Positions 9,050-18,689 of a stretch of DNA of 64,000 bases are shown here, piece by piece; positions within the stretch are counted from its first letter, which is position 1, and each line of letters opens with the position of its first letter. The notes under the pieces are model-generated. The model saw only the letters and a list, made by a program, of their open reading frames with translations. It had not been told where the DNA came from and searched no databases. Made by a program: the position numbers and the translations under genes. This DNA comes from Flavobacteriaceae bacterium (GTDB lineage Bacteria; Bacteroidota; Bacteroidia; Flavobacteriales; Flavobacteriaceae), in the NCBI GenBank assembly GCA_009886755.1, contig QXYU01000030.1:728-64727 (forward strand), written 5' to 3'.

Positions 9050-10327
9050 ATGTTATCCCTTCCGTTTGTTCGAGACAACAAAGAAACAGTCCTCGCAGCC
9101 TTAGCCAAAAGGGGTTTTAAGGAAACTGCCCTCATCGATCGTCTGATTGAAGTGGACCAAGACCGTCGTCAAACCCAAACCACCTTGGATCAAAAATTGG
9201 CAGAAGCCAATCAAAAAGCCAAAGAAATTGGAGCCCTTTATAAAAGTGGTAATGCCGCCGAAGCCAACCTGCTAAAAGAACAAACTTCAACCTTAAAAGG
9301 AGAGACAAAAAGCCTGCAAGAACAGCTCCAAAATCTAGAAACAGAACTTTTAGAGATTCGAACAAAAATCCCAAACATACCTCACGAATCGGTTCCAGCA
9401 GGCAACAGTGAAGCGGACAATGAAGAGGTTTTTCATGCAGGAACAATTCCTGAATTGTACGACGGAGCGCTCCCCCATTGGGAATTAGCCTCGGCCTATG
9501 ACCTAATTGATTTTGATTTGGGAAGTAAAATTACAGGAGCCGGTTTTCCTGTTTATAAAGGAAAAGGGGCCCGATTGCAACGCGCCTTAATCAACTTTTT
9601 CTTGGATTTCAATACTCAAGCCGGGTATAAAGAAATACAAGTTCCTCATTTGGTCAATGAAGAATCGGGCTTTGGAACAGGACAACTCCCCGACAAAGAA
9701 GGACAAATGTATCACGTCCAAAACGATAATTTATATCTGATTCCCACAGCGGAAGTTCCACTGACCAATATCTATCGAAATGTATTGCTCAACGAATCCG
9801 AGTTACCCATTGCTTTGACTGGTTACACACCTTGTTTCCGGAGAGAAGCGGGAAGCTATGGTGCCCATGTTCGCGGTTTAAATCGTCTACACCAATTCGA
9901 TAAAGTTGAAATTGTACGTGTCGAGCGTCCGGAAAACTCCATGGCAGCACTAGATGCCATGGTGGAGCACGTAAAAAAATTATTGGAAGCACTCGAATTG
10001 CCTTACCGAATCTTGCGCCTTTGCGGAGGAGACTTAGGCTTTACAGCCACGCTCACCTATGATTTTGAGGTTTTTTCGACAGCGCAAGACCGTTGGTTAG
10101 AAATCAGCTCAGTTTCGAATTTCAATAGCTTTCAAGCAGAACGCTTACAACTGCGTTATAAAAGCAAAGACGGACAAAAACAAAGCGTTCACACTCTTAA
10201 TGGAAGCTCGCTAGCCCTTCCACGAGTTTTGGCTGGTTTGCTAGAAAACTGTCAAAGCTCCGATGGTATTCACATTCCAAAAGCCCTAGTCCCCTATTGT
10301 GGTTTTGACAAAATCACCGCTGAATGA
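9050..10327 (+). CDS. serS: Seryl-tRNA synthetase
   Basis: Charges tRNA-Ser with serine; class II synthetase. The 425-residue product has the long N-terminal antiparallel coiled coil (about 28-100, rich in Gln, Glu, Lys), then the catalytic core with motif 2 FRREAGSYGAHVRGL at about 264-278 and motif 3 around TLNGSSLALPRVLAGLLE near the C-terminus. Start ATG at 9050, 3 nt after ribF. It overlaps the next gene by 4 nt (ATGA), which points to translational coupling. Confidence 0.97.
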   Translation: MLSLPFVRDNKETVLAALAKRGFKETALIDRLIEVDQDRRQTQTTLDQKLAEANQKAKEIGALYKSGNAAEANLLKEQTSTLKGETKSLQEQLQNLETELLEIRTKIPNIPHESVPAGNSEADNEEVFHAGTIPELYDGALPHWELASAYDLIDFDLGSKITGAGFPVYKGKGARLQRALINFFLDFNTQAGYKEIQVPHLVNEESGFGTGQLPDKEGQMYHVQNDNLYLIPTAEVPLTNIYRNVLLNESELPIALTGYTPCFRREAGSYGAHVRGLNRLHQFDKVEIVRVERPENSMAALDAMVEHVKKLLEALELPYRILRLCGGDLGFTATLTYDFEVFSTAQDRWLEISSVSNFNSFQAERLQLRYKSKDGQKQSVHTLNGSSLALPRVLAGLLENCQSSDGIHIPKALVPYCGFDKITAE

Positions 10328-10638
10328 TTCTTTACAATGTCACCGTCAACCTTGCACCTGAAATAGAACAGGACTGGCTACAATGGGTGCAAAAAGAACA
10401 TATTCCCGCAATGCTGGCTACCCAAAAATTTGTTTCAGCCCAGCTCGTTAAGGTCTATGATGATCAGCAATCAGCTACGGGAAGCTATGCGGTGCAGTAC
10501 AAAGCTGAAAATGCCCGTTTGCTAAACGCCTATCTCAAAGAAGACGCTCCCCAATTGCAACAACAAACCAAAGAACGATTTGGAGATCTATTACTCGCAT
10601 TTCGCACTTTTTTAAACGTATTGTCCGAACAAAAATGA
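10324..10638 (+). CDS. DUF4286 family protein
   Basis: A 104-residue cytoplasmic protein with no signal or membrane segment. The sequence fits the DUF4286 family found in Bacteroidota ([10 protein letters not shown] start, [16 protein letters not shown] core, a ferredoxin-like alpha/beta pattern). Function is not known. It is coupled by 4-nt overlaps to both serS upstream and rsmA downstream, a tight placement in a translation-related operon that hints at a housekeeping role, but nothing more specific can be said. Confidence 0.85.
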   Translation: MILYNVTVNLAPEIEQDWLQWVQKEHIPAMLATQKFVSAQLVKVYDDQQSATGSYAVQYKAENARLLNAYLKEDAPQLQQQTKERFGDLLLAFRTFLNVLSEQK

Positions 10639-11420
10639 AACCTGTTGCACCCAAAAAACATCTCGGACAACATTTTCTTAGGGCTCCAGACATCGCTCAA
10701 AAAATTGCTGACACCTTACTATTTGAAAACTATCAAGACGTTTTGGAAATTGGCCCTGGAACAGGAGTCCTTACCCAGTTTTTAATTCCCAAAACCAAAT
10801 CCCTAAAAGTAGTTGAACTGGATCGGGAATCCATCGACTATTTACACATTCACTACCCTAGTTTGGAAGGCAATATCATCAATGCCGACTTTCTCAAATT
10901 GGACTTAAAAAAGCTATACGGAGATCGTCCCTTGGCTATTATTGGGAATTTCCCTTACAACATCTCCACCCAGATCGTTTTCAGAGTTTTGGAGAATCGC
11001 ACCCAAATTCCGTTTTTCTCCGGCATGTTTCAAAAAGAAGTAGGCGAGCGAATTTGCGAACCTCCGGGAAGTAAGAAATATGGGATTCTATCCGTATTGA
11101 CACAGCTATTTTACGAAGCCAGCTATTGTTTTACGGTGAAACCCGGAGTGTTTAACCCCCCTCCCAAAGTCGATTCGGGGGTTATCCAACTAAAACGGAA
11201 AGAGGACTTCCTCCTGCCTTGTAATGAGGCACTCTTATTTCGCGTTGTTAAAACCAGCTTTCAACAACGGCGTAAAACCCTCCGTAACAGCCTTAAATCG
11301 TTTGGACTAACTGCTGATTTGACAGAAGATAGTATCTTTGACCTACGTCCGGAAAAACTTTCCTGTGACGCCTTTATAGCGCTAACCCAAAAGATTGAAA
11401 ATGGCCAATTTTCAAATTGA
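10635..11420 (+). CDS. rsmA: 16S rRNA dimethyladenosine transferase
   Basis: Dimethylates two adjacent adenosines in the 3' terminal helix of 16S rRNA using SAM (KsgA). The 261-residue product has the N-terminal KKHLGQHFL signature, the SAM-binding motif [12 protein letters not shown] at about 36-47, and the catalytic NFPYNIS motif at about 105-111. The C-terminal helical domain contains the basic [12 protein letters not shown] segment. The gene overlaps mgtE by 20 nt. Confidence 0.97.
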   Translation: MKPVAPKKHLGQHFLRAPDIAQKIADTLLFENYQDVLEIGPGTGVLTQFLIPKTKSLKVVELDRESIDYLHIHYPSLEGNIINADFLKLDLKKLYGDRPLAIIGNFPYNISTQIVFRVLENRTQIPFFSGMFQKEVGERICEPPGSKKYGILSVLTQLFYEASYCFTVKPGVFNPPPKVDSGVIQLKRKEDFLLPCNEALLFRVVKTSFQQRRKTLRNSLKSFGLTADLTEDSIFDLRPEKLSCDAFIALTQKIENGQFSN

Positions 11421-12759
11421 TAACGAACAGATTGAGGAGATACGGTCTTTGATTGAGGCGCAGCAAAACAAAAAGCTTCAAAAAAAGCTTAACCAGTTTC
11501 ACTACGCCGACATTGCCGAAATCATTCAAGAACTCACCAATGAGGAAGCACTCTTTTTGGTAAAACTTCTGGATAGCACCAAAACAGCCGATGCACTAGC
11601 CGAACTGGACGAAGACATTCGTGAGGGAATCATCAAACAACTTTCCGTTAAGGAGATTGCCGATGAAATCGAAGAACTCGACACCGACGATGCTGCCGAC
11701 CTCATTGCAGAACTACCCGAAGCACGTCAGGAAAAGGTTTTTAACGAAATTAGCGATGAAGCACTGGCAGAAGACCTGCGAGAACTGCTCAACTATGACG
11801 AAAATACCGCTGGGGGATTGATGGCCAAAGAACTGGTCAAAGTTCAGGAAGACCTTAGCGTGCTAAAGTGTGTCAATGCCATGCGCGCCCAAGCAGAAAA
11901 TGTCACCCGTGTCCACTCCATCTATGTGGTCGATAGCAAAAATCGTCTCAAGGGAAGGCTGTCATTGAAAGATTTGATTACCGCCAATTCACTGGCTCTG
12001 GTCAAAGACATCTCCATCCCCAAAGTAGATTTTGTCACGGACGATACCGAAGGAGAAGAAGTCGCCAAAATCATGTCTAAATACGACTTGGAAGCCATTC
12101 CGGTGGTCAATGATAAAAAAGAATTACTCGGACGGATTACCATTGATGACATCGTGGATTTCATCAAGGAAGAAGCCGAAGAAGACTACCTCTTAGCCGC
12201 TGGGGTTTCCGCCGATGTCGAAGCAGATGACACTATTTGGGATTTGAGTAAAGCACGCCTCCCTTGGTTGTTTTTAGGATTGATCGGAGGATTGGGAAGT
12301 GTTTTTATCCTTCAAAATTTTGAGGAAATCATGGCGCAACCCCAACTCCGCAATTTATTTTTTTACACCCCACTGATTGCTGCCATGGCTGGGAATGTTG
12401 GAGTGCAGTCGTCCGCCATCATTGTGCAAGGATTGGCCAATGATGTGGTCAAAGGCTCACTCATCTCTCGGCTGATGAAAGAAGTGGGATTAAGCCTTAT
12501 TAACGGACTGGCGCTTTCGATACTGTTGGTGCTTTTTGGGCAGACCATCAACCAAGAATTAATTTTCAGTTTCACCATCGCCATAGCCATGACGAGTGTT
12601 ATCATTGTAGCCGCACTGGTAGGCACCTTTGTCCCGATCATTTTGGATAAAAATGGAGTTGATCCCGCCATCGCAACCGGGCCTTTTATCACTACTTGTA
12701 ATGATATTTTTGGGATTTACCTCTTCTTTTATATCGCCAAAATAATCCTCCAGTTTTAG
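11401..12759 (+). CDS. mgtE: MgtE-type magnesium transporter
   Basis: Mg2+ channel of the inner membrane gated by cytosolic Mg2+. The 452-residue product has the acidic superhelical N domain (about 1-130), a pair of CBS domains (about 135-255, with [22 protein letters not shown] and [19 protein letters not shown]), and five transmembrane helices from about 280, with the [10 protein letters not shown] and [12 protein letters not shown] segments of the pore. The ATG at 11401 is preferred over TTG at 11395. The overlap with rsmA suggests coupling. Length is normal for the family. Confidence 0.95.
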   Translation: MANFQIDNEQIEEIRSLIEAQQNKKLQKKLNQFHYADIAEIIQELTNEEALFLVKLLDSTKTADALAELDEDIREGIIKQLSVKEIADEIEELDTDDAADLIAELPEARQEKVFNEISDEALAEDLRELLNYDENTAGGLMAKELVKVQEDLSVLKCVNAMRAQAENVTRVHSIYVVDSKNRLKGRLSLKDLITANSLALVKDISIPKVDFVTDDTEGEEVAKIMSKYDLEAIPVVNDKKELLGRITIDDIVDFIKEEAEEDYLLAAGVSADVEADDTIWDLSKARLPWLFLGLIGGLGSVFILQNFEEIMAQPQLRNLFFYTPLIAAMAGNVGVQSSAIIVQGLANDVVKGSLISRLMKEVGLSLINGLALSILLVLFGQTINQELIFSFTIAIAMTSVIIVAALVGTFVPIILDKNGVDPAIATGPFITTCNDIFGIYLFFYIAKIILQF

Positions 12760-12762
12760 TCT

Positions 12763-13707
12763 ATGAAAGTACTGCATGTAGATGAAAACCACCCTGTCTT
12801 GGTTACTGGTTTGGAGAGGCTTGGCTATGAAAATATAATGGCCTATAAAACGCCTTTGGATACTTTATGGACAGAGCTACCCCAGTACGACGGTATGATT
12901 ATTCGCTCACGGTTCCCTATCGATAAAAACTTTATTGATCAAGCGTCTGGCTTGAAATTCATAGGGCGCGTTGGTGCTGGAATGGAAAACATTGATATTT
13001 CCTACGCCAAACAAAAAGGAATTGCATTATTTGCCGCCCCAGAGGGCAACCGAAATGCGGTAGGAGAACATACGCTGGGAATGCTACTGACTTTGCTTAA
13101 CAAGCTGCGTTTGGGGCACGCCTCCATCCAATCCGGCGAATGGTTGCGAGAAGCCCATCGAGGGTGGGAACTCAAAGGACAAACGCTCGGAATCATCGGT
13201 TATGGCTATATGGGTAAGCATTTTGCCGAAAAACTACAAGGCTTGGGGGTACGAGTCCTCTGCACTGATCGCAAGCCCAATGTGGGAAATTCCCATGCCA
13301 CGCAAGTCCCTTTGAAACAACTTCAGCAAGAAGCGAGCATTCTAAGTCTGCACACCGATCAAAACCCTACAACACAGCCGCTGATAGATGGTGCTTTTAT
13401 TGCTGCAATGAAACAGCCCTTTTGGTTAATCAATACCGCTCGGGGGAGTGCTGTGGACAGCGATGCCTTGGTTGCAGGACTTCAAACTGGTAAAATTCTA
13501 GGAGCTGGCTTGGATGTCTTGGAATACGAATCGACTTCTTTTCAGTCCATTTTTAATAAAGCCCAGTTGCCTAGGGCTTTGTCCTATTTACTGCAGGCTG
13601 ATAATGTCCTTTTAAGCCCGCATGTGGGTGGGTGGACCATGGAAAGCCACAAACGATTGGCCACCACTCTTGTCGCTAAAATCAAACACCAATTCCATAC
13701 CCCTTAA
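12763..13707 (+). CDS. D-isomer-specific 2-hydroxyacid dehydrogenase
   Basis: NAD-dependent dehydrogenase of the phosphoglycerate dehydrogenase superfamily, 314 residues. The Rossmann motif GIIGYGYMG lies at about 143-151. Catalytic residues are visible: Arg in NTARGSAVD near 226, Glu in LDVLEYE, and His in LSPHVGGW near 287. There is no ACT or other regulatory C-terminal domain, so it is not a full-length SerA type. The substrate cannot be told from sequence; 3-phosphoglycerate or another 2-hydroxyacid is possible. It follows mgtE after 3 nt and closes the ribF run. Confidence 0.85.
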   Translation: MKVLHVDENHPVLVTGLERLGYENIMAYKTPLDTLWTELPQYDGMIIRSRFPIDKNFIDQASGLKFIGRVGAGMENIDISYAKQKGIALFAAPEGNRNAVGEHTLGMLLTLLNKLRLGHASIQSGEWLREAHRGWELKGQTLGIIGYGYMGKHFAEKLQGLGVRVLCTDRKPNVGNSHATQVPLKQLQQEASILSLHTDQNPTTQPLIDGAFIAAMKQPFWLINTARGSAVDSDALVAGLQTGKILGAGLDVLEYESTSFQSIFNKAQLPRALSYLLQADNVLLSPHVGGWTMESHKRLATTLVAKIKHQFHTP

Positions 13708-13724
13708 CGCCATGAAAACCCATA

Positions 13725-13746
13725 ACCTGCCTGTCGGCAGTCAGGT
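13725..13746. repeat. Imperfect palindrome acctgcctgtcggcagtcaggt
   Basis: A 22-bp GC-rich imperfect palindrome (9 of 11 base pairs). It resembles the CCTGCC/GGCAGG palindromic element seen scattered between genes in many Bacteroidota genomes. Only one copy is seen in this window. There is no T-run, so it is not a classical terminator, although it follows the last gene of the ribF run. Confidence 0.5.
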
Positions 13747-13827
13747 GGGCATTTAATACAGCAAACGCCAAATACCCATCGAAATGATTAAAGCCTCAAT
13801 AACAGTTACTTACATTTTTTCAAACAC

Positions 13828-14247
13828 ATGAAAAGCATATTAGTTCTCTGCACCGGAAATTCTTGTAGAAGTCAAATCGCTCACGGTTTTTTAACACACT
13901 ATGCTGGGGCAAAAGCTGTGGTATATTCCGCTGGAATTGAGACACACGGTGTCAATCCTAGAGCCATTGCTACCATGAAAGAAGTGGCTATTGACCTCCA
14001 AGGTCACAGCTCCAATTTGGTAGATGAGTATCTAGAGATTCCTTTTGATTTTATCATAAGCGTTTGCGATCTTGCAGCTGAGAATTGCCCTGTGTTCCCT
14101 TCCAAAACAGCGATTCGCTTACACCACAACTTTTCTGATCCAAGCAAACTTCAGGGGAGTGAAGAAGAAATTCAGGCCGCTTTTCGAAAGACACGAGAAG
14201 AAATAAGCACCTATTGCCAGGATTTTGTAGCGAAATACCTCGACTGA
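13828..14247 (+). CDS. arsC: Arsenate reductase, thioredoxin-coupled (LMW phosphatase fold)
   Basis: Reduces arsenate to arsenite using a cysteine relay re-reduced by thioredoxin. The 139-residue product has the P-loop CTGNSCRS (Cys8, Arg14) and the two relay cysteines Cys80 and Cys87 in VCDLAAENCP. The spacing matches the Cys10/82/89 triad of the plasmid pI258 type shifted by two. The downstream HHNFSDP corresponds to the conserved HWxFxDP segment. No arsR, arsB or acr3 gene is adjacent, so it stands alone here, preceded by 120 nt of non-coding sequence. Confidence 0.88.
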   Translation: MKSILVLCTGNSCRSQIAHGFLTHYAGAKAVVYSAGIETHGVNPRAIATMKEVAIDLQGHSSNLVDEYLEIPFDFIISVCDLAAENCPVFPSKTAIRLHHNFSDPSKLQGSEEEIQAAFRKTREEISTYCQDFVAKYLD

Positions 14248-14258
14248 GTAAAAAAGCC

Positions 14259-15527
14259 TTAAGCTTCCAACGTTGGACTGGTTACAAACTGTAAGGTTTC
14301 TTGCGTACGCTGCTCCAGTAAAATTTTCTTGCCATTGTTTCGAATCCTATCGATAGCCGCTTGGTCGAAGTGGCGAATGGTATATAGGTTGACATTGGGA
14401 TAAACCGTAACCTTAAAAGTCGATTCCAAGGCTTTGACCAGTTCTTCCAAGCGATTGTATTTATTTTGAACACAAACGGAAAAACTAATGGCGGAGTTTT
14501 GAATCAATTCAACTCGCATTTGGTATTGATGCAACAAACTGAAAATCTGGCTGATGTTGTCTTCTACGATAAAAGAAAAGTCCAATGAAGATAGGCGCAA
14601 AAGCGTCTGTTCTTTTTTCAAAATAAAACAAGGCAATTCGGGTACTAAAGTTTGTCCTTTGGCAACCGCTGTCCCAGCGTTTTCGGGGTTCAAAAACGAT
14701 TTGACATATAGTGGAATTTCTTTGCGTTGCAGTGGCTGTAGTGTCTTAGGATGGATTACCGAAGCACCATAAAATGCCAGTTCAATAGCTTCCCGATAGG
14801 AAATCTGATGCAGTAATTGGGTGTTGTCAAAAACCCTCGGATCGGCATTCAACACGCCGGGAACATCCTTCCAAATGGTCACCGATTCGGCATCCAGTGC
14901 ATAGGCATAAATGGCGGCTGTATAATCCGATCCCTCACGGCCTAATGTGGTGGTAAAGTTGTTGGAATCACTCCCAATAAACCCCTGCGTAATGGATACT
15001 GCACTACGGTTTACCTGAGTGCCGATGCGATCTTTTGTGAGCGCCCAGTCCAGATCAGCTCCGCGATAGTAGTCATCGGTTTTGACAGCCGTGCGTGCAT
15101 CCAGCCATTGCGTCGAAATTCCTTCGGCATTCAAGTAGGCTGCAATTATGGTAGTAGAAAGCAATTCGCCTACGCTAACTACCTGATCATACACAAAACT
15201 TTTGTTAGGGGATTTATTCGTGTTTAAAAATCCTTTGAGCTCCTGGAATAGTTCCAACACCTGATTTTTTACGACTTCCACTTCGGAAGTGAATAGCTCG
15301 TCAATGATTTCAAAGTGATCGGCTTGAATGCCTGTCAGCAAGCCCCCAACTTTTTCAGCCTCTTCAAAATAGGCTGCAACTACCGATTCTAACGCATTGG
15401 TCATTTTTCCCATGGCAGAGACCACGATTAGGGTGTTCTCAGCTCCTTGTTGTTGCAATACGCGTTTGAGATTTTTGACACCTTCCGCATCTTTGACGGA
15501 GGCTCCTCCGAACTTAAATACTTTCAT
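14259..15527 (-). CDS. lysC: Aspartate kinase (monofunctional)
   Basis: Phosphorylates L-aspartate, the first step to lysine, threonine, methionine and diaminopimelate. The 422-residue protein begins with the kinase signature KFGGASVKDAEGV, has the GREGSDYTAAI active-site segment, and ends with two ACT-like regulatory segments (about 300-422). It is not fused to homoserine dehydrogenase. It overlaps the upstream acetyltransferase gene by 14 nt. Product-feedback control through the ACT domains is expected from the family. Confidence 0.93.
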   Translation of the reverse strand: MKVFKFGGASVKDAEGVKNLKRVLQQQGAENTLIVVSAMGKMTNALESVVAAYFEEAEKVGGLLTGIQADHFEIIDELFTSEVEVVKNQVLELFQELKGFLNTNKSPNKSFVYDQVVSVGELLSTTIIAAYLNAEGISTQWLDARTAVKTDDYYRGADLDWALTKDRIGTQVNRSAVSITQGFIGSDSNNFTTTLGREGSDYTAAIYAYALDAESVTIWKDVPGVLNADPRVFDNTQLLHQISYREAIELAFYGASVIHPKTLQPLQRKEIPLYVKSFLNPENAGTAVAKGQTLVPELPCFILKKEQTLLRLSSLDFSFIVEDNISQIFSLLHQYQMRVELIQNSAISFSVCVQNKYNRLEELVKALESTFKVTVYPNVNLYTIRHFDQAAIDRIRNNGKKILLEQRTQETLQFVTSPTLEA

Positions 15528-16005
15528 TTCTTTTTTTCAAATAAGCATCCATGGCATCCCGATCCATTTGAACAGTATTCCATTCTTCCGAAACCTGTGC
15601 GCCACTGTTTTTATAGAACTGCACTGCTGGGTTATTCCAATCCAGTACCACCCATTCAACGCGGTTGACCTCAGCCTTGTAAGCATAGGCAATAAACGCT
15701 TGATACAAAGCCGTACCCACGCCTTTTCCTTTGTGAGCTTCCGTCACAATCAAGTCTTCCAAATGAAAGGTCGGCCCTTTCCAAGTGGAATAACGCGGAT
15801 AAAACAAGGCCATTCCCACAACCGTATCGTCCTTTTCAGCAACAAAACAGTGAAACAGCGGTGTAGAGCCAAATCCGTGGGCTTCAATATCCTTTTCGGT
15901 AACAACTACCGCATCGGGTTCCCTTTCAAAAACGGCCAGTTCTTGAATCAGTCCCAATATGGAAGCGGCATCTGTCTTTTCTGCCTTGCGAATGGTATAC
16001 TCCAT
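15514..16005 (-). CDS. GNAT family N-acetyltransferase (diamine acetyltransferase-like)
   Basis: A 163-residue GNAT enzyme that uses acetyl-CoA. The pyrophosphate-binding motif A is HKGKGVGTALY at about 88-98, preceded by the beta strand LEDLIVTE, and motif B contains VEWVVLDWNNPAVQFYKNSGA. The pattern fits the spermidine/spermine (SSAT) or thialysine acetyltransferase subgroup, so an amine substrate is plausible but not proven. The gene is coupled to lysC by a 14-nt overlap. A one-mismatch -7 box (TACTTTCG) lies about 40 nt upstream. Confidence 0.85.
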   Translation of the reverse strand: MEYTIRKAEKTDAASILGLIQELAVFEREPDAVVVTEKDIEAHGFGSTPLFHCFVAEKDDTVVGMALFYPRYSTWKGPTFHLEDLIVTEAHKGKGVGTALYQAFIAYAYKAEVNRVEWVVLDWNNPAVQFYKNSGAQVSEEWNTVQMDRDAMDAYLKKRNESI

Positions 16006-16154
16006 GGTTTTTACAATTGCGGAGCTAAAATAGAAGAAAGTAAACGAAAGTACTGCCCCGTTCGCTTTAATATAACATTATAAAAGGGGCGGGTGATGTT
16101 TCCTAAATAGCGTTACTACTCGCAATGGGCTGCGAAGGCAAAACTTATTTGAAT

Positions 16155-16934
16155 TTATCGCCACTGCTGCTGCCAGTCTAAAAAAACTGAGGAGAAATCC
16201 GTAGGGTTTTCCGCATGTAAAAAATGACCTGCATCCGGAATCGTTTCCAAGCGAGAGTTGGAAAAATGATGCTCCAACAATAGCTGGTCTTCATTAAGGA
16301 TGTATTCCGATCTTGCCCCCTTTAAGAAGAGCGTAGGGCGATCGCAACGAAAGTCCGCTGGCAAGGCCTCACCAACCGCTGCTCCTGCATTTTTTACCAC
16401 TGCAATATTCACCCGAAGCCCTAGTTGGCCGGGTGTAACCCAATAAACATTTTTAAGTAAAAACTGGCGAAAACCCCAATCGGGCACGTAATGTTCGAGG
16501 GCTTCATCCACTGCCTTTCGGGTATTTAGAACCGAAAAATCCAAGCTATCCAAACCTTTTAAAATGGCTTGGTGATGCGGAGGATAGTGCTTGGGTGCAA
16601 TATCCGCAACAACCAATCCGAGTAATTGTTCTGGGTGTTGACAAGCCCAAGACATTGCCGTCTTTCCACCCATCGAATGGCCGAGTACCCAGCACTTTTC
16701 AATCCCTTGCTCAGTAATGTAGTGCTGTAGATCCGCTGCCATAGCTTCGTAGGAAAAGATGCTGTCCCAAAAGCTCCGTCCATGATTGCGCTGATCGATC
16801 AAATGCACCCGAAAACCTTGCTGTGACCATTGTCGCGCTAAGGTTTTCCAATTGTCCCCCATGCCTAAAAAACCGTGCAAGATCATTAAATCCTGCCCCG
16901 AATCACCGATGACATTTGCATGCAAGCACTCCAT
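16155..16934 (-). CDS. Alpha/beta hydrolase (YbfF-like esterase)
   Basis: A 259-residue cytoplasmic alpha/beta hydrolase. The nucleophile elbow is GHSMGG with Ser87, the oxyanion region is LHGFLGMGDNW at about 19-29, DQRNHGRS at 47-54 is typical of the YbfF/abhydrolase-11 group, and the catalytic His lies in DAGHFLHAENP near the C-terminus. The physiological ester or thioester substrate is unknown. The ATG starts on the base immediately after the pdxJ stop codon, so the two are co-transcribed. Confidence 0.85.
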   Translation of the reverse strand: MECLHANVIGDSGQDLMILHGFLGMGDNWKTLARQWSQQGFRVHLIDQRNHGRSFWDSIFSYEAMAADLQHYITEQGIEKCWVLGHSMGGKTAMSWACQHPEQLLGLVVADIAPKHYPPHHQAILKGLDSLDFSVLNTRKAVDEALEHYVPDWGFRQFLLKNVYWVTPGQLGLRVNIAVVKNAGAAVGEALPADFRCDRPTLFLKGARSEYILNEDQLLLEHHFSNSRLETIPDAGHFLHAENPTDFSSVFLDWQQQWR

Positions 16935-17648
16935 CTAGGCTAATTTTTGCAAATAGGAAGCAATGACTTTTTCAAAGCCTAGATATAACGCTTCACTGAT
17001 AAGAGCATGCCCAATGGAAACTTCCAAAAGCCCTGGAATATTTTGAGTAAAAAAGGCAATATTGTCCAAACTGAGATCGTGTCCAGCATTCAGTCCCAAA
17101 CCGCACTGTTGTGCTTTCTCTGCTGCGGCTATAAAAGGGGCAATGGCAACCTCTGGATTTTGTGAAAAGTCCACCGCATAGGATTCTGTGTAGAGTTCGA
17201 TCCGATCCGTTCCCGTATCTCGGGCAGCGGCAACCATTTCCACGTCGGGATCCACAAAAATAGACGTTCGGATACCTGCTGCTTGAAAACGGTCGATTAT
17301 TTCTCTTAGGTAGGCTTGATGCGTTTGGGTGTCCCAACCCGCATTCGAGGTCAGGGCATCGGGACCATCAGGAACCAGCGTAACCTGATGGGGCTGTACC
17401 TCAAGAACCAAATCAATAAACTTTGGATTGGGATTCCCTTCAATATTCAACTCTGTAGTGACCACCGCTGGCAAAGCCCGTGCATCCGCATAGCGAATAT
17501 GGCGCTCGTCAGGACGGGGATGGATGGTGATGCCCTGCGCACCCATTTGTTGTAGATCCGATGCTACTTGTAACAAATCCGGAACCTTCCCACCCCGTGC
17601 ATTCCGAAGTGTGGCTACCTTGTTGATGTTGACGCTTAATTGAGTCAT
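16935..17648 (-). CDS. pdxJ: Pyridoxine 5'-phosphate synthase
   Basis: Condenses 1-deoxyxylulose 5-phosphate with 3-amino-2-oxopropyl phosphate to pyridoxine 5'-phosphate in the DXP-dependent vitamin B6 pathway. The 237-residue TIM-barrel protein shows VNINKVATLRNARGG at the N-terminus, GITIHPRPDERHI, ELNIEGNP and the closing GHALISEALYLG phosphate-binding segment. Length is standard. It is divergent from nadK with about 114 nt between start codons. Confidence 0.95.
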   Translation of the reverse strand: MTQLSVNINKVATLRNARGGKVPDLLQVASDLQQMGAQGITIHPRPDERHIRYADARALPAVVTTELNIEGNPNPKFIDLVLEVQPHQVTLVPDGPDALTSNAGWDTQTHQAYLREIIDRFQAAGIRTSIFVDPDVEMVAAARDTGTDRIELYTESYAVDFSQNPEVAIAPFIAAAEKAQQCGLGLNAGHDLSLDNIAFFTQNIPGLLEVSIGHALISEALYLGFEKVIASYLQKLA

Positions 17649-17662
17649 TTTGCGTTTTTTGA

Positions 17663-17670
17663 CAAAAATA
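17663..17670 (-). promoter_or_regulatory. Candidate -7 box (TATTTTTG) for pdxJ
   Basis: On the minus strand TATTTTTG matches TAnnTTTG and ends 14 nt before the pdxJ ATG. No -33 TTG at the usual spacing was found. Confidence 0.3.
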
Positions 17671-17750
17671 CGTCTTCTCTTGCATTCCTACTATGGTTTT
17701 AAAAAAGAAGCTGTTCCTTTTAATTTAGGGTAGAACTTGTGGATTCTTCG

Positions 17751-17758
17751 TACTTTTA
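17751..17758 (+). promoter_or_regulatory. Candidate -7 box (TACTTTTA) for nadK
   Basis: TACTTTTA differs from TAnnTTTG at the last base and ends 4 nt before the nadK ATG at 17763. If used, the transcript would be leaderless. Evidence is weak. Confidence 0.22.
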
Positions 17759-17762
17759 CCTC

Positions 17763-18644
17763 ATGAAGATTGCGCTTTTTTGTGCCTATAACCAAGCCGT
17801 GACGGAAGAATACGCTGCGTCCATTCATGGAATCGTTCAGCAGGCGGGACATCACATTGACGTGGATTTTCGACTCAAAAAAAGTTTCGAAGCCAAAGGG
17901 CTTAACGCGCACTACTTTGATAGCAGTCATCCCATGGAAAGTTCCTACGATGCTTTGTTTTCCGTAGGAGGCGATGGGACGCTCCTTCGCGCCATTCCAT
18001 TCATTCATAACAGTGGGGTTCCCATTTTGGGAATCAACACAGGCCGACTCGGTTTTCTCACCTCCCTTCAAAAAGAATCGCTCGAAAAAGGCCTGCGATT
18101 ATTTTTTGACGGCAATTATCAATTGATTTCTCGCAGTTTGATTGAAGTAAAAACAGATATTGCAGTGGAAGCGATCACCGATTTTGGTTATGCCCTAAAC
18201 GAAGTTACTTTGATTCGCAAAAACACCACTTCGATGCTCAACATCGAAACGGAAATTGACGGCAAAGAACTCACTACCTACTGGGCCGATGGTCTTATCA
18301 TCGCGACCCCGACCGGTTCTACCGGCTATTCCTTAAGCAACGGAGGCCCTATTCTCAGTCCTCAAACCGAAAGTTTTGTACTGAATCCTATAGCGCCTCA
18401 CAACATCAATATGCGCCCCCTCGTTCTTCCCGATTCGATCTGTATAACCATCCGAGTCAATGGGAGAGGAACCCACCATTTAGTCTCTATGGATGCGCGT
18501 TCGTTGAGCGTGCCTATGGACACCCAAATAAGCTTACAAAAAGCCCCTTTTCAAATTCAAACCATCCAAATTCAGGGAGATGACTTTTTCCAGACCCTAC
18601 GCAACAAACTTTTCTGGGGTCATGACACGAGAAATAGACAATAA
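17763..18644 (+). CDS. nadK: NAD kinase
   Basis: Phosphorylates NAD to NADP. With the ATG at 17763 the product has 293 residues and begins MKIALFC, as in related proteins. A GTG eight codons upstream (17739) is possible but gives an unusual extension. The diacylglycerol-kinase-like active site GGDG is at 69-72, NTGRLGFL follows, and the NAD-binding segment TPTGSTGYSLSNGGPIL is at about 182-198. It heads a rightward envelope operon that continues to 23833. Confidence 0.96.
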   Translation: MKIALFCAYNQAVTEEYAASIHGIVQQAGHHIDVDFRLKKSFEAKGLNAHYFDSSHPMESSYDALFSVGGDGTLLRAIPFIHNSGVPILGINTGRLGFLTSLQKESLEKGLRLFFDGNYQLISRSLIEVKTDIAVEAITDFGYALNEVTLIRKNTTSMLNIETEIDGKELTTYWADGLIIATPTGSTGYSLSNGGPILSPQTESFVLNPIAPHNINMRPLVLPDSICITIRVNGRGTHHLVSMDARSLSVPMDTQISLQKAPFQIQTIQIQGDDFFQTLRNKLFWGHDTRNRQ

Positions 18645-18689
18645 TTACCCTGTTTCCTAGTTAAATACATAGACATAATACAGCCAGCT

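Noticed and set aside
15397-16083. Long rightward open frame (228 codons) opposite lysC and the GNAT gene
   Set aside because: It lies antisense to two well-supported genes, crosses their overlap and shows no domain or signal.
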